DNA of 64,000 nucleotides from Linnemannia elongata. Taxonomy: Eukaryota > Mortierellomycota > Mortierellomycetes > Mortierellales > Mortierellaceae. A program made the translations under genes and the position numbers. Below, one piece after another: positions 22,455-33,679 of this stretch. The notes below the pieces were generated by a model, which did no database searches, was not told the origin of the DNA, and worked only from the letters and a program-made list of their open reading frames with translations. Location of the stretch: contig JAXBDG010000002.1 in the NCBI GenBank assembly GCA_036320915.1, positions 2,604,001-2,668,000 on the forward strand, given 5' to 3'. How positions within the stretch are numbered: position 1 is the first letter of the stretch; every line of letters begins with the position of its first letter.

Positions 22455-23134
22455 CGTTCCCCACCTTGGAAAAAAAAAAGTCTATAAAGTCGACTTTGTC
22501 GCTTGCATTTCCAAGAAGGTTCTTAGAAGAATGAGCACTCTCCTCTTCGGACTTCATACGCTGCTGCCACTCTTTAAATCATCGTAGCTCTAGGAATGTA
22601 ATGCATAGAGTCATTGACGCCTGCCCACCTATATCTTGCTTCTCTTCCATTTTACTCTTTCCAAAAAAAAAAAAAAAAAAAAAATGTGAACAGCCATCAA
22701 CAACCTTAAATTCGAAAGCCCTTCATCCTCCAACCAACTCCACGAGGAACCTTGTTACTAGAGACGTCAATATACGGGTCTTCACACCACAGTTACATCT
22801 CAGTCCAAGAAGCAGAATTAAACCGTCCACAACCCTTCTTATTTTTACGCCCATACCACTTGCCAGCATTCAAAGAAAATATACCCTCCTATATAGCCAG
22901 AAGGTGATTACACATTGGAGGTTAATTATGACCCAAGGCGTTGTAATAAGGGGGACCTAATGCCCTGGAAGGTTCTCTTTTTTTCTCTCTTTGGTCGAAT
23001 CTAATCTAGTTAGAACTTGTGTGGCACGACTATAGGAAGAAGGGAGAATGACGAAGGGAAAAGGGTGATATGCAAACCGCATGATAGAAAAAGAATACAA
23101 GACTCCCTTCAGAATTTACGCCTCAAGAAAAAAT
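22455..23134. other. Array spacer sequence resuming after the insertion
   Basis: Around 22480-22530 the order AAAGTCGAC ... CCAAGAAGGTTCTTAGAAGAA matches the upstream block of copies C (7396-7430) and D (9466-9500), where AAGTCGAC is followed by a GGTTTCTTGGAAGA-like segment. A poly(A) run lies at 22663-22684. No gene supported. Confidence 0.5.
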
Positions 23135-23370
23135 TATAGGTGTTTTAGTGTTTCGGGTCTGAGTTTGTGTCTCTGTGTGCATCAGTGTTGATAACGCTCT
23201 CGTCTGCCGTAATGAATCAAGGAAACATACCGCCTGAGTGAAGCGGTTACATGAATAAGTAAGATGCAGGAGAAAATGAGGAAAGGCGATATTGGGGGAT
23301 AGGAATAACAAAAAGAAAAGGAAAAGAAAGGGTGTGCTTCCAAATAGAAAGTGAGGAAGGAATTGAGCCC
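23135..23370. repeat. Array intergenic repeat copy beyond the Helitron
   Basis: Diverged copy of the recurrent element (TTTTAGTGTTTCGGGTCTGAG block, GAGGAAAGGCGATATTGGGG, GTGCTTCCAAATAGAAAGTG). It places array-unit DNA on the right-hand side of the Helitron-bearing segment. Confidence 0.55.
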
Positions 23371-24767
23371 TCGCTGCTCGTGCACAGTGTGCCCATGGGC
23401 CTGGTGAGTGAAAAAGCAAGGTGTCCACAAGACATCTAAGAGTGGCATCGCATTACCTTATGGTCTATCCAGCCAAGGTAGAAGAAAGGGGCGAATGTCC
23501 AATTCCCATTTATTTAAAAACATAGCACAAGTGCACTTTCGCTAGCTCTGGCCCGCTCTAACAGTTTTGCACCACTTTTCATCACGCTTATGAACAAAAT
23601 AAAGACACGATCTGGTGGCAGTGGTGGCGGCGGTAGGCGAGAAGGCGATGGGAGGTGGGTGTTCGTCTTGCCCAGCTGCTTCCTCCGTCGTGATTTCGGT
23701 CGACCGGTCTGAGACTTCAGAGTCAATCTCCAAGTCGTTCTCCCCAGTTGAAAAGCGGCATAGAATGTCATGTATCCCAATTAATCGGACATGCTCCCAG
23801 TTGAAGTCGTCAGGGATAGTCAAGAACTTGGAATTGTTCACCGATACGAGTTTGCACTCCCCAGCAACTGCCCTGTCCCTGTATATCTGTTTGTTAGGCT
23901 GAAAAGGCTCGAAGGCGGGGTCTTGAACAGGTCGACCAAAAGAAGAACAAGACTCGCCCAGGGTCGAGGTACTATTTCTTCCCGAGAGTTCCTGTTAGTA
24001 GTGCAGCAGTGAAGTGACGAAGTGGAGTGAACAGCTTAGTTTCGTTGGTCCGAACCTATGGATATCAACCTTTCAAGTTCCAGTAACCCACGATTCCTCC
24101 ATAAGCGCAGGTATGGCGACGTGGACAGAATTATCAACTAACGAGCAGGATTATGTGAAGGGCCTTGAGGTCGCCTTCTGGGGTCTTTGCATGGCCTGTT
24201 GTTGAGGTTATTCCTGCGGAAATTGCTCTGGGTGATCTGTGTGGCTATTTTATTGACGTATGGACAGAGAGGGAGCTCGGAATGAGTTGTTATATCTCAG
24301 TTTGTGTTTGTTTTCTGCTGGAGAGTGATGACAAACATAAAAATGGGTGGCAGGGTCTTTGATTCTTTAATTGTCAAAGAGATGATTAAGGAAGGCAGCG
24401 GTGGCTCTGGACATTCGAAGGAAGGAGGCATTCGGCAGGGACACGTTGGAAAAAGGACGGAACGGGAAAAAAAATCCCTAAAATGCAGGGCTCATGGACT
24501 ATGGCAACAAAACGAGTTGGTGGATTGGACCGGACAAGCACCTGAACAAAGAAGCTGTGTTCCCTGATATATACTTTTGGCTTTATCAGCCGGTTGCATC
24601 TGACAAGCCAAAGTCTGGCTCCCTCGAACAACGTGGCAACAAGACAGTTATGCAAGAAGAGACGGGTTTATATTTACAAGTGGTATGGAGTTGGAGGGAA
24701 GGAGATATATTTGATCAATTCTTCAACAAAGGGAAGGAGAAAAGAAAAGTGGGGAAAAAAGGGAGAA
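23371..24767. other. Intergenic; one unassigned minus-strand ORF
   Basis: The open frame 23841-23542 (99 aa, minus) is not low-complexity but shows no motif, splice partner or paralogue here, so I do not call it. Nothing else supported. Confidence 0.4.
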
Positions 24768-25325
24768 CTAGAGATCAACGGTTTTGGAAGGCTGAGGAGA
24801 CATGACAAAGGACATGACAACCTCGACAACAACGAAGAATCCAGCAATGATGCCCAACAATAAGAGGCTGTTATCCAAGTAGCAGAACACAAACGCGCTC
24901 TCGCTCGGGTCCCCGCAGACAAGCCAATTGGACTTTTCATTGTTAGAGTCTAGTCCATGCGAGTCCTTGAAAGCGTTGATATCATTCTGAATCCGGACAT
25001 TGACGGCGATGTTGGTGGCGTGGACATAGAGAAAGAAAGCGGCAGGGATCAGGATCAGGAACGCACGAAGAAGCTTGCTAGAGACCACATGTCTGTTGAT
25101 AAACAGCGAGGAAAGGTAGATGAGGAAGAGGAGAGCGGAGGTGACAATTAAGACGTAGTCTTGCCAGACGAAGTACTCCCACATCGACGCAACGTAGTTG
25201 CTCTCTCTCCTGGCTTTGCGGACATGAAAATCAATGAAGCTGTAAAAGGCAACGGTGACGGCGAGGCTGACGAAGGTGATGAATGCGACCCAGACCCTCA
25301 TGCCCTTGAGAGGTGTGATAGCCAT
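24768..25325 (-). CDS. Array tetraspan membrane protein, divergent short form
   Basis: 185-aa intron-less member, start MAITPLKGMRVWVAFITFVS at 25325. Four hydrophobic segments: VAFITFVSLAVTVAFYSFI, YVLIVTSALLFLIYLSSLF, LLRAFLILIPAAFFLYVHA and LLLLGIIAGFFVVVEVVMSF. The helix 3-4 loop keeps two Cys (LVCGDP...FVFC). The C-terminal SPQPSKTVDL replaces the GPLHSPK end. Intermediate between the MAPAIFG group and the long-tailed group. Function unknown. Confidence 0.8.
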   Translation of the reverse strand: MAITPLKGMRVWVAFITFVSLAVTVAFYSFIDFHVRKARRESNYVASMWEYFVWQDYVLIVTSALLFLIYLSSLFINRHVVSSKLLRAFLILIPAAFFLYVHATNIAVNVRIQNDINAFKDSHGLDSNNEKSNWLVCGDPSESAFVFCYLDNSLLLLGIIAGFFVVVEVVMSFVMSPQPSKTVDL

Positions 25326-26735
25326 GATAGTTGGATAAATTGTGTGTTATGGAAGAGGGCGTGTGCTGTGGATTGTCTAAAGGATGGATGGTGTGGTTAA
25401 AGTGTGCTTTCGGTGAAGTTGGGCAAGAAATGGAAAGTGAGCAAAGGGGAGTGTTTATGTATGCACGGGAGAGAGGTATTGGGGGATATGGATCAAGATT
25501 TTCCTTGTGTCCGAAAGTCGATCATGCGGGGAATTCCAAGAAAAGGCAATGGAAGAGGGAGAAGCAGGGAAAATGAATAGAATGGGTTGTAGGAACCCAT
25601 GTCTTGGAAGATGAAGGTGAAGGTCAAGAGGATCATGAGGGTTACACTAAAAAGATTCCTGTTGTTATCATTAAAATTACCGCACACAAGTCAACACTTG
25701 TGCTATTTCAAATTGAGTTCCCGCCCAGGATGGCTGCCCTTCTTTTCTTCTTTCCTCAAGGCAGACAGTATGAGGGCACCAAATCATGGATACAGCCCAC
25801 TGTCAGCAGAGAAACAAGGTTTGTCGTTACCCTCCTCTTAGCTACTCTAATTCTCCTTACTCTCTCTCTGTTGCTTGTTGGAGGGTGGCTCATTGCTTGT
25901 ATCCACCCTTACAGTTGCGCAAGCTTTGTATGTTGTAAACCTCATTTGTTCTTATGGTCAAAGCTGCATGAATACACCCCTCCTAGTTGGATGCGTGATT
26001 TCTACAAGAGAGCTAACTCCACCTCACAGCATCTTTGTGAAGCCTTACTTGTTGCTTCAGTACTGTCTCTGTCTTACGACCCAAAACAGACTAACTCTGT
26101 TCGCACCAACAGTCAATAAAGCGAATGCATAACCTTTACTCTCCTTGAACAAAAAGAGGCTTATCCTTCCTTTATTTATGGCAAGTAGAAGTCTGTATAT
26201 CTTCGGGATCACTAGGATAATCTACAAGTACTCAGTCATGCATTCATGGGGTAGGAGGCTGACTGTGGGTGATGCGTTATGAATGCGTGAAAAAAAAAAT
26301 ACTTATCGGGCGAGTGGCTTTGCTGCATCTGATTCTTATTTATTGCCTCAATGTTGCCCGGCAAATATAATAAAAGGCGAGTGTAAGCACGCCCGAGCCA
26401 TCTTGGGCGCCTTTTTTCTTTTTTGTTTTTTCTTTTCTTTTTTTATTGGGCAAAGCAAAAAAAAAAAAAAAAAAAATGAGCCGTGGATGCGATAGTAGAA
26501 CAAGACTCCGGCATGGATCGGCAGGGCACAGATCGGGCGACCAAGCTCTGTTGCTCCTCGTAAAATGCGCCGATTTGAGTTGGGCTGTCAAATAAGGAGA
26601 AGAAAGAGAACGAAAAAAAATGAAGCGAGACCGCGATACCAACAAAGGTGGATTCATATTCGCCCAGCTCAAGTCTCGAAAATATGGCGATTGAACAACG
26701 TCTCCATGTCACGGTTCAGAGATCCTTAAACTCAT
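25326..26735. other. Intergenic
   Basis: No gene supported. A plus-strand frame at 25604-26119 (171 aa) covers the region but shows no motif or codon regularity. An A run occurs near 26457-26475. Confidence 0.4.
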
Positions 26736-27120
26736 TCAACTCAAACGCACTTCTGTTAACAAAGCCCAATTTCGACATTTATTGATCACAGCACAGACAT
26801 GACTTTTCGCAAGAGCATAGGTCTTCTCACACCAATCAATCCCAATTCGCTCATAGACCACCATCCGCCTGGCAATTTGGATCCCAACATACAACTAGAC
26901 ACCAGTTGAGATCAACAACTCGATCAAGCGAACGACCCTGCGCATGGTGTAGCTGCGGCTGCTGAGATGTAGACGTTGAAGATCATCACGGAAAGGACGA
27001 TGGTGATGATGTTGGACCATAGTAATTCAAGTTTATTCCGAGTGTAAAAGTCAATGAAGCCTGTAGCGAGGAGCGCGATGTTGAGGGAGACGACGAACCG
27101 GACAATTTGGACCCTGTGAA
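26736..27120 (-). pseudogene. Array tetraspan relic 1
   Basis: Minus-strand translation gives VRFVVSLNIALLATGFIDFY and LELLWSNIITIVLSVMIFNVY, matching helices 1 and 2. After a frameshift it continues as RRVVRLIELLISTGV, a TAG stop, then LYVGIQIARRM, matching RALLMLIPTVLVLFVGIQ of intact members. No initiating ATG is left. The final part (to TGA at 26736) is diverged. Confidence 0.6.
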
Positions 27121-27567
27121 AGTGTTCAGGTGTTTGCGGAAGTATCTTTAAGAAATATTTCTAAGGATTGGTACGGGAGAGGTAGTGGCGAAGTTGTAGC
27201 TGAGAGAAGCTGGTTTAGACAGGGAAAAGGTAGTGGAAGGAGTGAAGGGAAAGTTTGTGTGAGAGAGAGGGACGTAGAAAAAAAAACAACAGAATGATAA
27301 TAAGAAAGAGGTGGCAAAGCTTGCCCTTTTTATACACCATCGTTGGCCCCCAAGATTAAAGAATCCTTCTCGTTAGTTTGGACCCCATAAAGTTTTTTGC
27401 CGATAAAAGGGTTCAACACTCTGTTTCCTATTTTTCTCTCCCCGATTTTTTTATATTCCCATTCGCTTACCCCTGGGTGACCTTTTAAGGATGCATGCAT
27501 GTGGACCAAACAAACAATGATTTGACTCTAGCACAGCAATGTTCGAGAAGTACCTTGAGAAGTACTT

Positions 27568-28052
27568 TTATTTCGATTGTTGCATTGCTCTTCTGTACAA
27601 CGCGATCGCCTCAACAAACCCCACAAGCCCGGTAACACCCGCGAAGACAACATGGAAGCTCACCAACATACATCCGTGGATCTCAAAACAATTCCTTCCC
27701 TTCCCTACCTCCACCATAGCCCCACTAAGCTCAAGACGATATCCTCCAAGGAAAACATCCGATACCAATACCACATCAAATATGTCGTTGGGATCATCCT
27801 CGACAACCGAAACCCTCTCGTCGTCGTCGCCCCAGACTGGTCACTGCGTCGTCCTGAAATAACGGATAAATCGTCCTGTCCGGATCGGTTGTGGAAGTAT
27901 TCGAGTAAGAGGGATTGCTACAGGATATAAACGAGGGTGCGTGAGAAGGGTCGGGGGAGGGATTTGTAGAAGGAAAGATACCAGATGTAGGCGTGGGTAA
28001 AACTTCCAAGGAGGAAGTTTGTGGGAGCGATGAGTGCTAAAAGGGAGCTCAT
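27568..28052 (-). pseudogene. Array tetraspan relic 2
   Basis: Begins MSSLLALIAPTNFLLGSFTH at 28052 (helix 1-like). It loses frame, and a C-terminal piece SFHVVFAGVTGLVGFVEAIA followed by LYRRAMQQ resembles the last helix and its GPL boundary. The middle is hard to align and contains stops. It is less certain than relic 1. Confidence 0.42.
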
Positions 28053-29715
28053 CCTCTGGCAGGTATCTCGGATAATGTTTTTTTTTGTTTGTTGGTTTGT
28101 GGTATGACGAAAAGTGTGTGTGTTATGTTTGGGGAGAGAGTGCCAGGGAAAAAATGGCTGTAACAGGCGCGAGAAATAAATGAAAAGAGTAGGTGATGAG
28201 CAAAAAAGTGAGAAAATGGCCCGCAGGAAAGGACACGGCATAGTATTTATACATCAAATGGTCAAGGCAAAACCGTGCTGATTATTCAATGGCCGCCCTC
28301 AGATCCATCTTGTTCTAGTAATGGCAGGCTAGGTTTTCCATTATGTATCCCAGGGCTGGAGAACTAATAAAAACTTTGAAAAAAGGACAGTTCTAATCAA
28401 GTCCAGAAACTCCAAGCCCAGAGGCTCCAAGTCCCGCTCTCATTCGCTTGTCTGGCTCGCTGTTCGAGGTAGGCGACGAGAATAAATATTACAAAGAAAG
28501 CATGGGCGTTCTACCTGGCAAAGAAACTTTCGTGCATTGGCTCCCCCTTTTTGTTTGGTGGCAAAATGCTTTGTCATGAAGCAACATTCGATCTGTACTA
28601 CTAGTACGCTAGTCAAAGCATGAGGCTATGTCCTTTGTTTCATTTTTCTCTCGTTCAGCGTAACTGAAGAAATCCTGTTCTGTTCATAAGAGGGCAGCAA
28701 AGCGACTCAAATCATGCTTTTCTTTGGTTTTATTTTTGTTTTGTGGTATCAATGGGGTATGCGCGAAGAACTGGAAAAGAGGGATATTGAACTATGATCG
28801 CGGCGCTAAGGGATGAGAGCTCCAGCTATTGTTCTTTCTACTAAGGTTAACAGAGAATAATGGAGGCCGCAGTCAGGTTCCAGTAGAGCAGGCAGAGAAG
28901 GGGGTGATGATGCTTAGTGATGAACGCTGGGCGAAGCTGATATTTCGACGGTTGAGGATCTCATGCAAATGATCATCTCATTCACCATCAACCCAAACAA
29001 CCTAACCATTACTTGATCCACCAGGCCTGCTATTAGTCGAGGAGCTGACCGGAGAAGGAACGAGAAACGAGGTAAGGGAAACTAGAAAAGAGACAAGGAA
29101 AAGGGTGAAAAGAACTGGATGTGCGAAGTATGTATGAGTAATGAAACAAAATGACATTATTCGTCCGAAAAAAGGAGCAAGGACAGCGACGTGTGGCGTT
29201 GGGAAGGAAGGGAGCCACCACTTGTACTCTTAACTTCGGAGAAAAGGCGCAACCTTAAATCAGATCAAATGGACGAAGGGAAAGAGAGGGGTCCGTCCGT
29301 GAAAGAAAAAAAGGAGCACACAATGATGCCGTCCAGGGTTGTGAAGGTTTATTCTAAAATACATTCACGGAGGGCCTTTTCACACCTGAAAAAAGGGGTG
29401 CGATCGCTTGATGAAAAGCAAGTTCTCCATCGTTCGGTAATTGATCGTCATTCCGCCAAGGCAGATGAGAGGGGAGAGTCGCGCACCTTTCTCCAACTAA
29501 TGGCCGAAAGTCAATGCACGCCGTTTGTCATCTCTCATTTTTTCGACTGTCGGCTCTCTTTTTTATTTGGCTAAAAAAAATAGTGTTTAAGGGAGAGGAG
29601 AAAGACGCCGCTTTTTTTCTGATTCGGGTGGTACATTATGCATGGTATAAGTGGGAGAGAGGGGCGAAGTTAGGAGGGGAGAGAGGGAAGGACGAAGAAG
29701 GAGTGAGGGGTGTTG
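28053..29715. other. Intergenic
   Basis: No gene, RNA or repeat that I can support. ORFs are short and uncorroborated. Confidence 0.4.
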
Positions 29716-30666
29716 TTATGCCGAGGTGGAAGGTTGTGACGAAGCCGCAGCAGGAGAGAGGTGTCGAGTTCCAGGAGTAGAAGCCGTTGCTCCTGGTGAT
29801 GGTTGGGGGCTAGGTTGTGGTTGTTGCTGTTGTTGCTGTTGTTGCAAGGGTGCGGGTTGGGCAAAGCTCTGGAGCTGTTGTTGCTGTCCAGTGTACTGAT
29901 AAGGTTGCGCCACTACCCCTGGTGTTCCCACTGTTTGATTGAGGTAATTGGGGTCATTAGTGGGAAGGGGACCGATTATATTGGAAGGTTGCTGTAGTTG
30001 TTGTAGTTGTTGTTGTTGTTGTTGCAGTGATGCCGGCTGTTGGTAGTAGTAGGTCTGTTGAGACTGGAGAAGGGGTTGAGGTGCGACGAGTCCCGGTTGC
30101 TGAGTATAGAGGATCTGAGGCTGTTGATGGGCTGGACTGACAATCATGACTTGTGCAGTGTTGTTGTATCCTAGCGACCCATAGAGACTGTTCTTGGGCT
30201 GGAGTGGTCCCCAGACATAAGCCATCCCAATCTCAATCAGCGAAAAGAGGCCCGTGATGGCGCAACTAAAGTAAATGATCCACGGAAGGGTGCACTCGGG
30301 ATCTGAATGACCGCAAAGGAAGGCAACACTGATCGGTGTCGTGCTCCCTTTAAAACTGGCAAGCTCTTGGTTGATGGCGTCGAAGCCGATACCCATGAGG
30401 GTGAGGCAGGGGATGAGCATCCAAAAGACCCGCATATGTTTTTCCTGGACTCGTTTCCCGCGGAAGCTGTAAATGTAAGAGGTAAAGAGGATAGCGGAGA
30501 AGACGATAATAGTCCAGTCCTTGACGGTCATCCAGTCTGGTTCTTTGTAGGAGGAGGAGTTGTGGAAGTAGGTGAGATAGGCGTAACAGCCGGTGATGAT
30601 GCCGATATTGGCGAAAGAGAGGAGAATGAGCCATATCCTCATGCCTCGAAGGTGGCTGTTTCCCAT
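29716..30666 (-). CDS. Array tetraspan membrane protein, long Gln-rich tail
   Basis: 316 aa, start MGNSHLRGMRIWLILLSFAN. Helices at about 10-32, 50-68, 77-97 and 125-147; loop Cys pair as FLCGHSDPEC. The membrane part ends at YVWGPLQPKN. Then comes AQVMIVSPAHQQPQ, the array's recurrent tail motif, followed by about 130 residues rich in Gln, Pro and Ser, presumably cytosolic and disordered. First of the tailed subfamily along the array. No intron. Function unknown. Confidence 0.8.
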   Translation of the reverse strand: MGNSHLRGMRIWLILLSFANIGIITGCYAYLTYFHNSSSYKEPDWMTVKDWTIIVFSAILFTSYIYSFRGKRVQEKHMRVFWMLIPCLTLMGIGFDAINQELASFKGSTTPISVAFLCGHSDPECTLPWIIYFSCAITGLFSLIEIGMAYVWGPLQPKNSLYGSLGYNNTAQVMIVSPAHQQPQILYTQQPGLVAPQPLLQSQQTYYYQQPASLQQQQQQLQQLQQPSNIIGPLPTNDPNYLNQTVGTPGVVAQPYQYTGQQQQLQSFAQPAPLQQQQQQQQPQPSPQPSPGATASTPGTRHLSPAAASSQPSTSA

Positions 30667-31887
30667 TGTTTGGTTATTATTGTTGTCGTAAAGAGGAGAC
30701 TGGGTGGGCGAGTGAGGGCTGTAGTGAAGGGGGCGTAGGAAGGGTGGAGAGGCAAAGTGAAAGAGTCGAAAAATGGAGATGATTTTTGGTTTTTATTTGT
30801 GGCCTCCACGCCAAAGTACGAGGGGTACTGAACTAAACGAAGAGAAGGGTCTAGTGATTACAAGCCACAAATCAAAGGGACTGAGGAGTGATAGACTCTC
30901 TGGTTCCTGAGATTAAAAGCACAGCTAACCATTAGAACTTCAGGAACACGACATGCGTCAACGGAGCAAAGGCACCAACTGACTATCAAGCCTACATATA
31001 GTAAAGACGCAACGTCATTTTATATTATATTAACGCGCCCTCAAGGGTCTACATCACATTGGAGAAGAGATCCAATTGCAATCATTACTATCGAGAGAGT
31101 CACTCTCTTTAAATCTCGGTGAGTTTTTTGAGTGAAATTTACGCGTCCAGGATCTTTCGTTTTATGAAACTCAGGACCACTATCAATCTTTTTTAATGCT
31201 ACTCTATTTCTTGACCAGTTTTCACATAAATCCTCGCCGACACCGGCTCGCTTATGAATGGTGAAGAAGGAATGCACTGAATTTGTTTTATTGTGGAGCT
31301 GTCAGTTTGATGCTGGCAACTTCGAGCGTTGATTTTGTCAAAAAGATGAACCGATGAGCTGCTTTTTTTTGACTGTGTTGTTGTTCATGGGTACGTGCAT
31401 GGTGAATGGTGTGGTGAAGAGGAAAAGAATAAAGAGGGCGTGGGTGTTTTCTCGTTTGATCTTTTGGTCATTTGGTCGTTTGGTCGTTTGGTCACCTACT
31501 ATCTTTTTTTTTGTGGCAGAGGGTTACATTGAAGAAGGCAGTCAACCCATAGAATCGTGACCTCATTTGGAAAGCATCAGTGAGAAAACATTATCGTGCA
31601 TATGCATCAAAGAAAAATCTGTCGTCAAGTTCATATTTTTCCCTCAATTCCACGCATGAACAAATATACCAATCGCCCCTGCATTTTGATATCGAGAGGA
31701 CAAAAAAAAAGGTACCATCGCCAGGACCACCAAGTACAGTAAACAGCAAACAAAATAACAGTGGACAATGACCAGCGAGGTTATATTAACTTCCCTCTTG
31801 GAAGGCAAAAACATACCACGTACTCGGGATAGGGGAGACCCCGCTCATAGATGAGCTGCCACTACAGTTGGTCTTGGCAACCGAGCG
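30667..31887. other. Intergenic
   Basis: Upstream region of the 29716-30666 gene and distal spacer. A run of TTTGGTC repeats occurs near 31460-31493. No gene supported. Confidence 0.4.
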
Positions 31888-32093
31888 TCAAACTAGTTGT
31901 GTTGATTGTTGTTCTTGCGATGGTGGACGCTGTTGATGTGGTCGTCGTTGTACATAGCCTTGTCTCTGCGGCGCAGGAGGTGAATATTCCATGAAGACAT
32001 TTGCAGCTGGTTGCAAACGGCGCTGTCGGCGCACGAAAGGGACTTCTGCGCCTAATGTTGGGATGGTATAAATCATGAGCGGCTGTGGGATTC
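31888..32093 (-). pseudogene. Out-of-frame tail repeat unit of the following gene
   Basis: Directly downstream of the stop of the 32094-33143 gene, another frame encodes MIYTIPTLGAEVPFVRRQRR ... FMEYSPPAPQRQGYVQ. This parallels the in-frame tail unit MIYGVPPVGAMVPFGFRQPN ... YPGMGYPLPAQQSQGYAH. The tail once continued through at least one more repeat unit, and a frameshift cut it off. Confidence 0.75.
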
Positions 32094-33143
32094 CTAGCCC
32101 CTGTAAACATGGTGGTTTGGAAGTGGTGCTCGGTAGTCAAACTCCTCCTCCTGTGACTGTGGCGGATGTTGTGGATGTGCATAGCCTTGACTCTGCTGCG
32201 CAGGAAGTGGGTATCCCATGCCAGGATATACAGCTGGTTGCAGGTTGGGCTGTCGGAACCCGAAAGGGACCATTGCGCCTACTGGTGGGACGCCATATAT
32301 CATGTGGTTCGGAAGTGGCGCTCGCTCGTCAAACACTTCCTCTGGTAATGCCTGTAGCGGCTGGGGAGTATGTTGTGGTCCAGGAGGAGTGGCCGCAGGA
32401 TTCATGCTCCTGGGGTGAATTGGTGTTTTCTGTTTGGGGGGTGACAGCAATATGGGTCCATCCGAAGTCGAGAGCTGTCGATCGCCTCCACTATCACCAG
32501 GCAGATCCTGTAGCTGCTGCTGGTGTTGTTTGGTCATCGGGATCTCTGGAGGTCGAACATACTCGACATTGACGCCCTTAGCGTATCCAACATTCGGTAT
32601 GTATGATTGGTGATAGCCCTTGGGTAGCATAGGTCCCTTCCTGATGGTGGTGTATATCTCCAGAAGGGCGAAGAGTCCCGTGATAATGGCGAGGAAGTAA
32701 CTGAACTCGACGACGCCACAATACATCCGTTCCAGTCCGCTGAGGTATGCACAGTCGAAGGGTGTAGGTGGACCATCCGGCATAGGATAATCGGGGCTCA
32801 GGACTAGGTGGATGTATTGGATCCCGACAAACAATACCAACACCGTAGGGATCAGCATCAACAACGCACGAAGGTACTTGTGAAGTCGAGTGGTGATAAC
32901 CTTGTAGGCGCATAAGTAGGCGAGAAAGAGAACCGAGGAGGAGACGACCAGAGTCCAGTCCTGCCAGAGAAAGAATTTGTCGTTTTTGAGGGTCGGTCCT
33001 TCGCCGATGTTGCTGTAGATGCGGTAGTTGCGAAAGTTGCTCCAGTATCTATGTTCAGCGTAGTGGATGGTTATAAAGACCAGGTTGGTGAATGTAAGGA
33101 TGATCATCCATATCCGTAGGGCACGAAGGCCTGTCGATGCCAT
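32094..33143 (-). CDS. Array tetraspan membrane protein, repeat tail
   Basis: 349 aa from MASTGLRALRIWMIILTFTN at 33143. The longer frame upstream is Pro/Leu-rich leader and is rejected by comparison with MATVELRKIRIWM of the next gene. Helices at about 10-30, 55-80, 88-110 and 143-165; loop Cys pair PFDC...RMYC; membrane part ends IRKGPMLPKG. The tail has Gln-rich segments and the unit APLPNHMIYGVPPVGAMVPF, with a second unit beginning at APLPNHHVYRG where the frame ends. Closest relative is the 33680-35224 gene. Confidence 0.82.
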   Translation of the reverse strand: MASTGLRALRIWMIILTFTNLVFITIHYAEHRYWSNFRNYRIYSNIGEGPTLKNDKFFLWQDWTLVVSSSVLFLAYLCAYKVITTRLHKYLRALLMLIPTVLVLFVGIQYIHLVLSPDYPMPDGPPTPFDCAYLSGLERMYCGVVEFSYFLAIITGLFALLEIYTTIRKGPMLPKGYHQSYIPNVGYAKGVNVEYVRPPEIPMTKQHQQQLQDLPGDSGGDRQLSTSDGPILLSPPKQKTPIHPRSMNPAATPPGPQHTPQPLQALPEEVFDERAPLPNHMIYGVPPVGAMVPFGFRQPNLQPAVYPGMGYPLPAQQSQGYAHPQHPPQSQEEEFDYRAPLPNHHVYRG

Positions 33144-33679
33144 TGTTGAAGAAGCAAGAGTTGAATGAGGAGGCGGAGGAGGATGTGAGAGGAGGGGTGG
33201 TGCGGAGTGAAGGAAGAGAAAAAGAAAAATTATTTGCAAAAGAAAGGAAGAGAAAAAAGATAAGAGAGGTGAGTACCCCAGGGAAAGCAGTCGGCGTCGT
33301 CAAAAAAAACCCGCAATCGCTGTGACTATATGTGTATTGTTGAACGATTTTCCATCTTGAATGCCTTTCTTTGGTCTGGGCTCGAAATAAGAGCATGTTG
33401 CATGGGGAAACACACATGAGCCCTTTCTTCTGTCCAAATTTGGACATGCACAAAACAAGATACAAACAAACAAAACAAACATAACAAAACAAAGAACTCG
33501 ATTGACGGGGCACCGCAAGCAGGGTGAAACTCGACTACGATGTTTTTAAGAGGGAGGGAATATAATGCGCAAACATGAATTCCGAGGCTGAAAAGAAAAA
33601 AGGCGCACCTATCTTACTGCCGCCTTCCCTTCATAGTTGCCAATACCGACCTCAGGCCAAACTGCCGTTGTTATAGGGG
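33144..33679. other. Upstream region of the 32094-33143 gene
   Basis: About 540 bp between two tandem paralogues. It contains the leader and promoter of the left gene; I see no gene. Confidence 0.45.

Noticed and set aside
23542..23841. 99-aa minus-strand ORF
   Set aside because: Not low-complexity, but no motif, paralogue or splice support; left uncalled.
25604..26119. 171-aa plus-strand ORF
   Set aside because: Composition and lack of any motif suggest a chance frame in a spacer with array relics on both sides.
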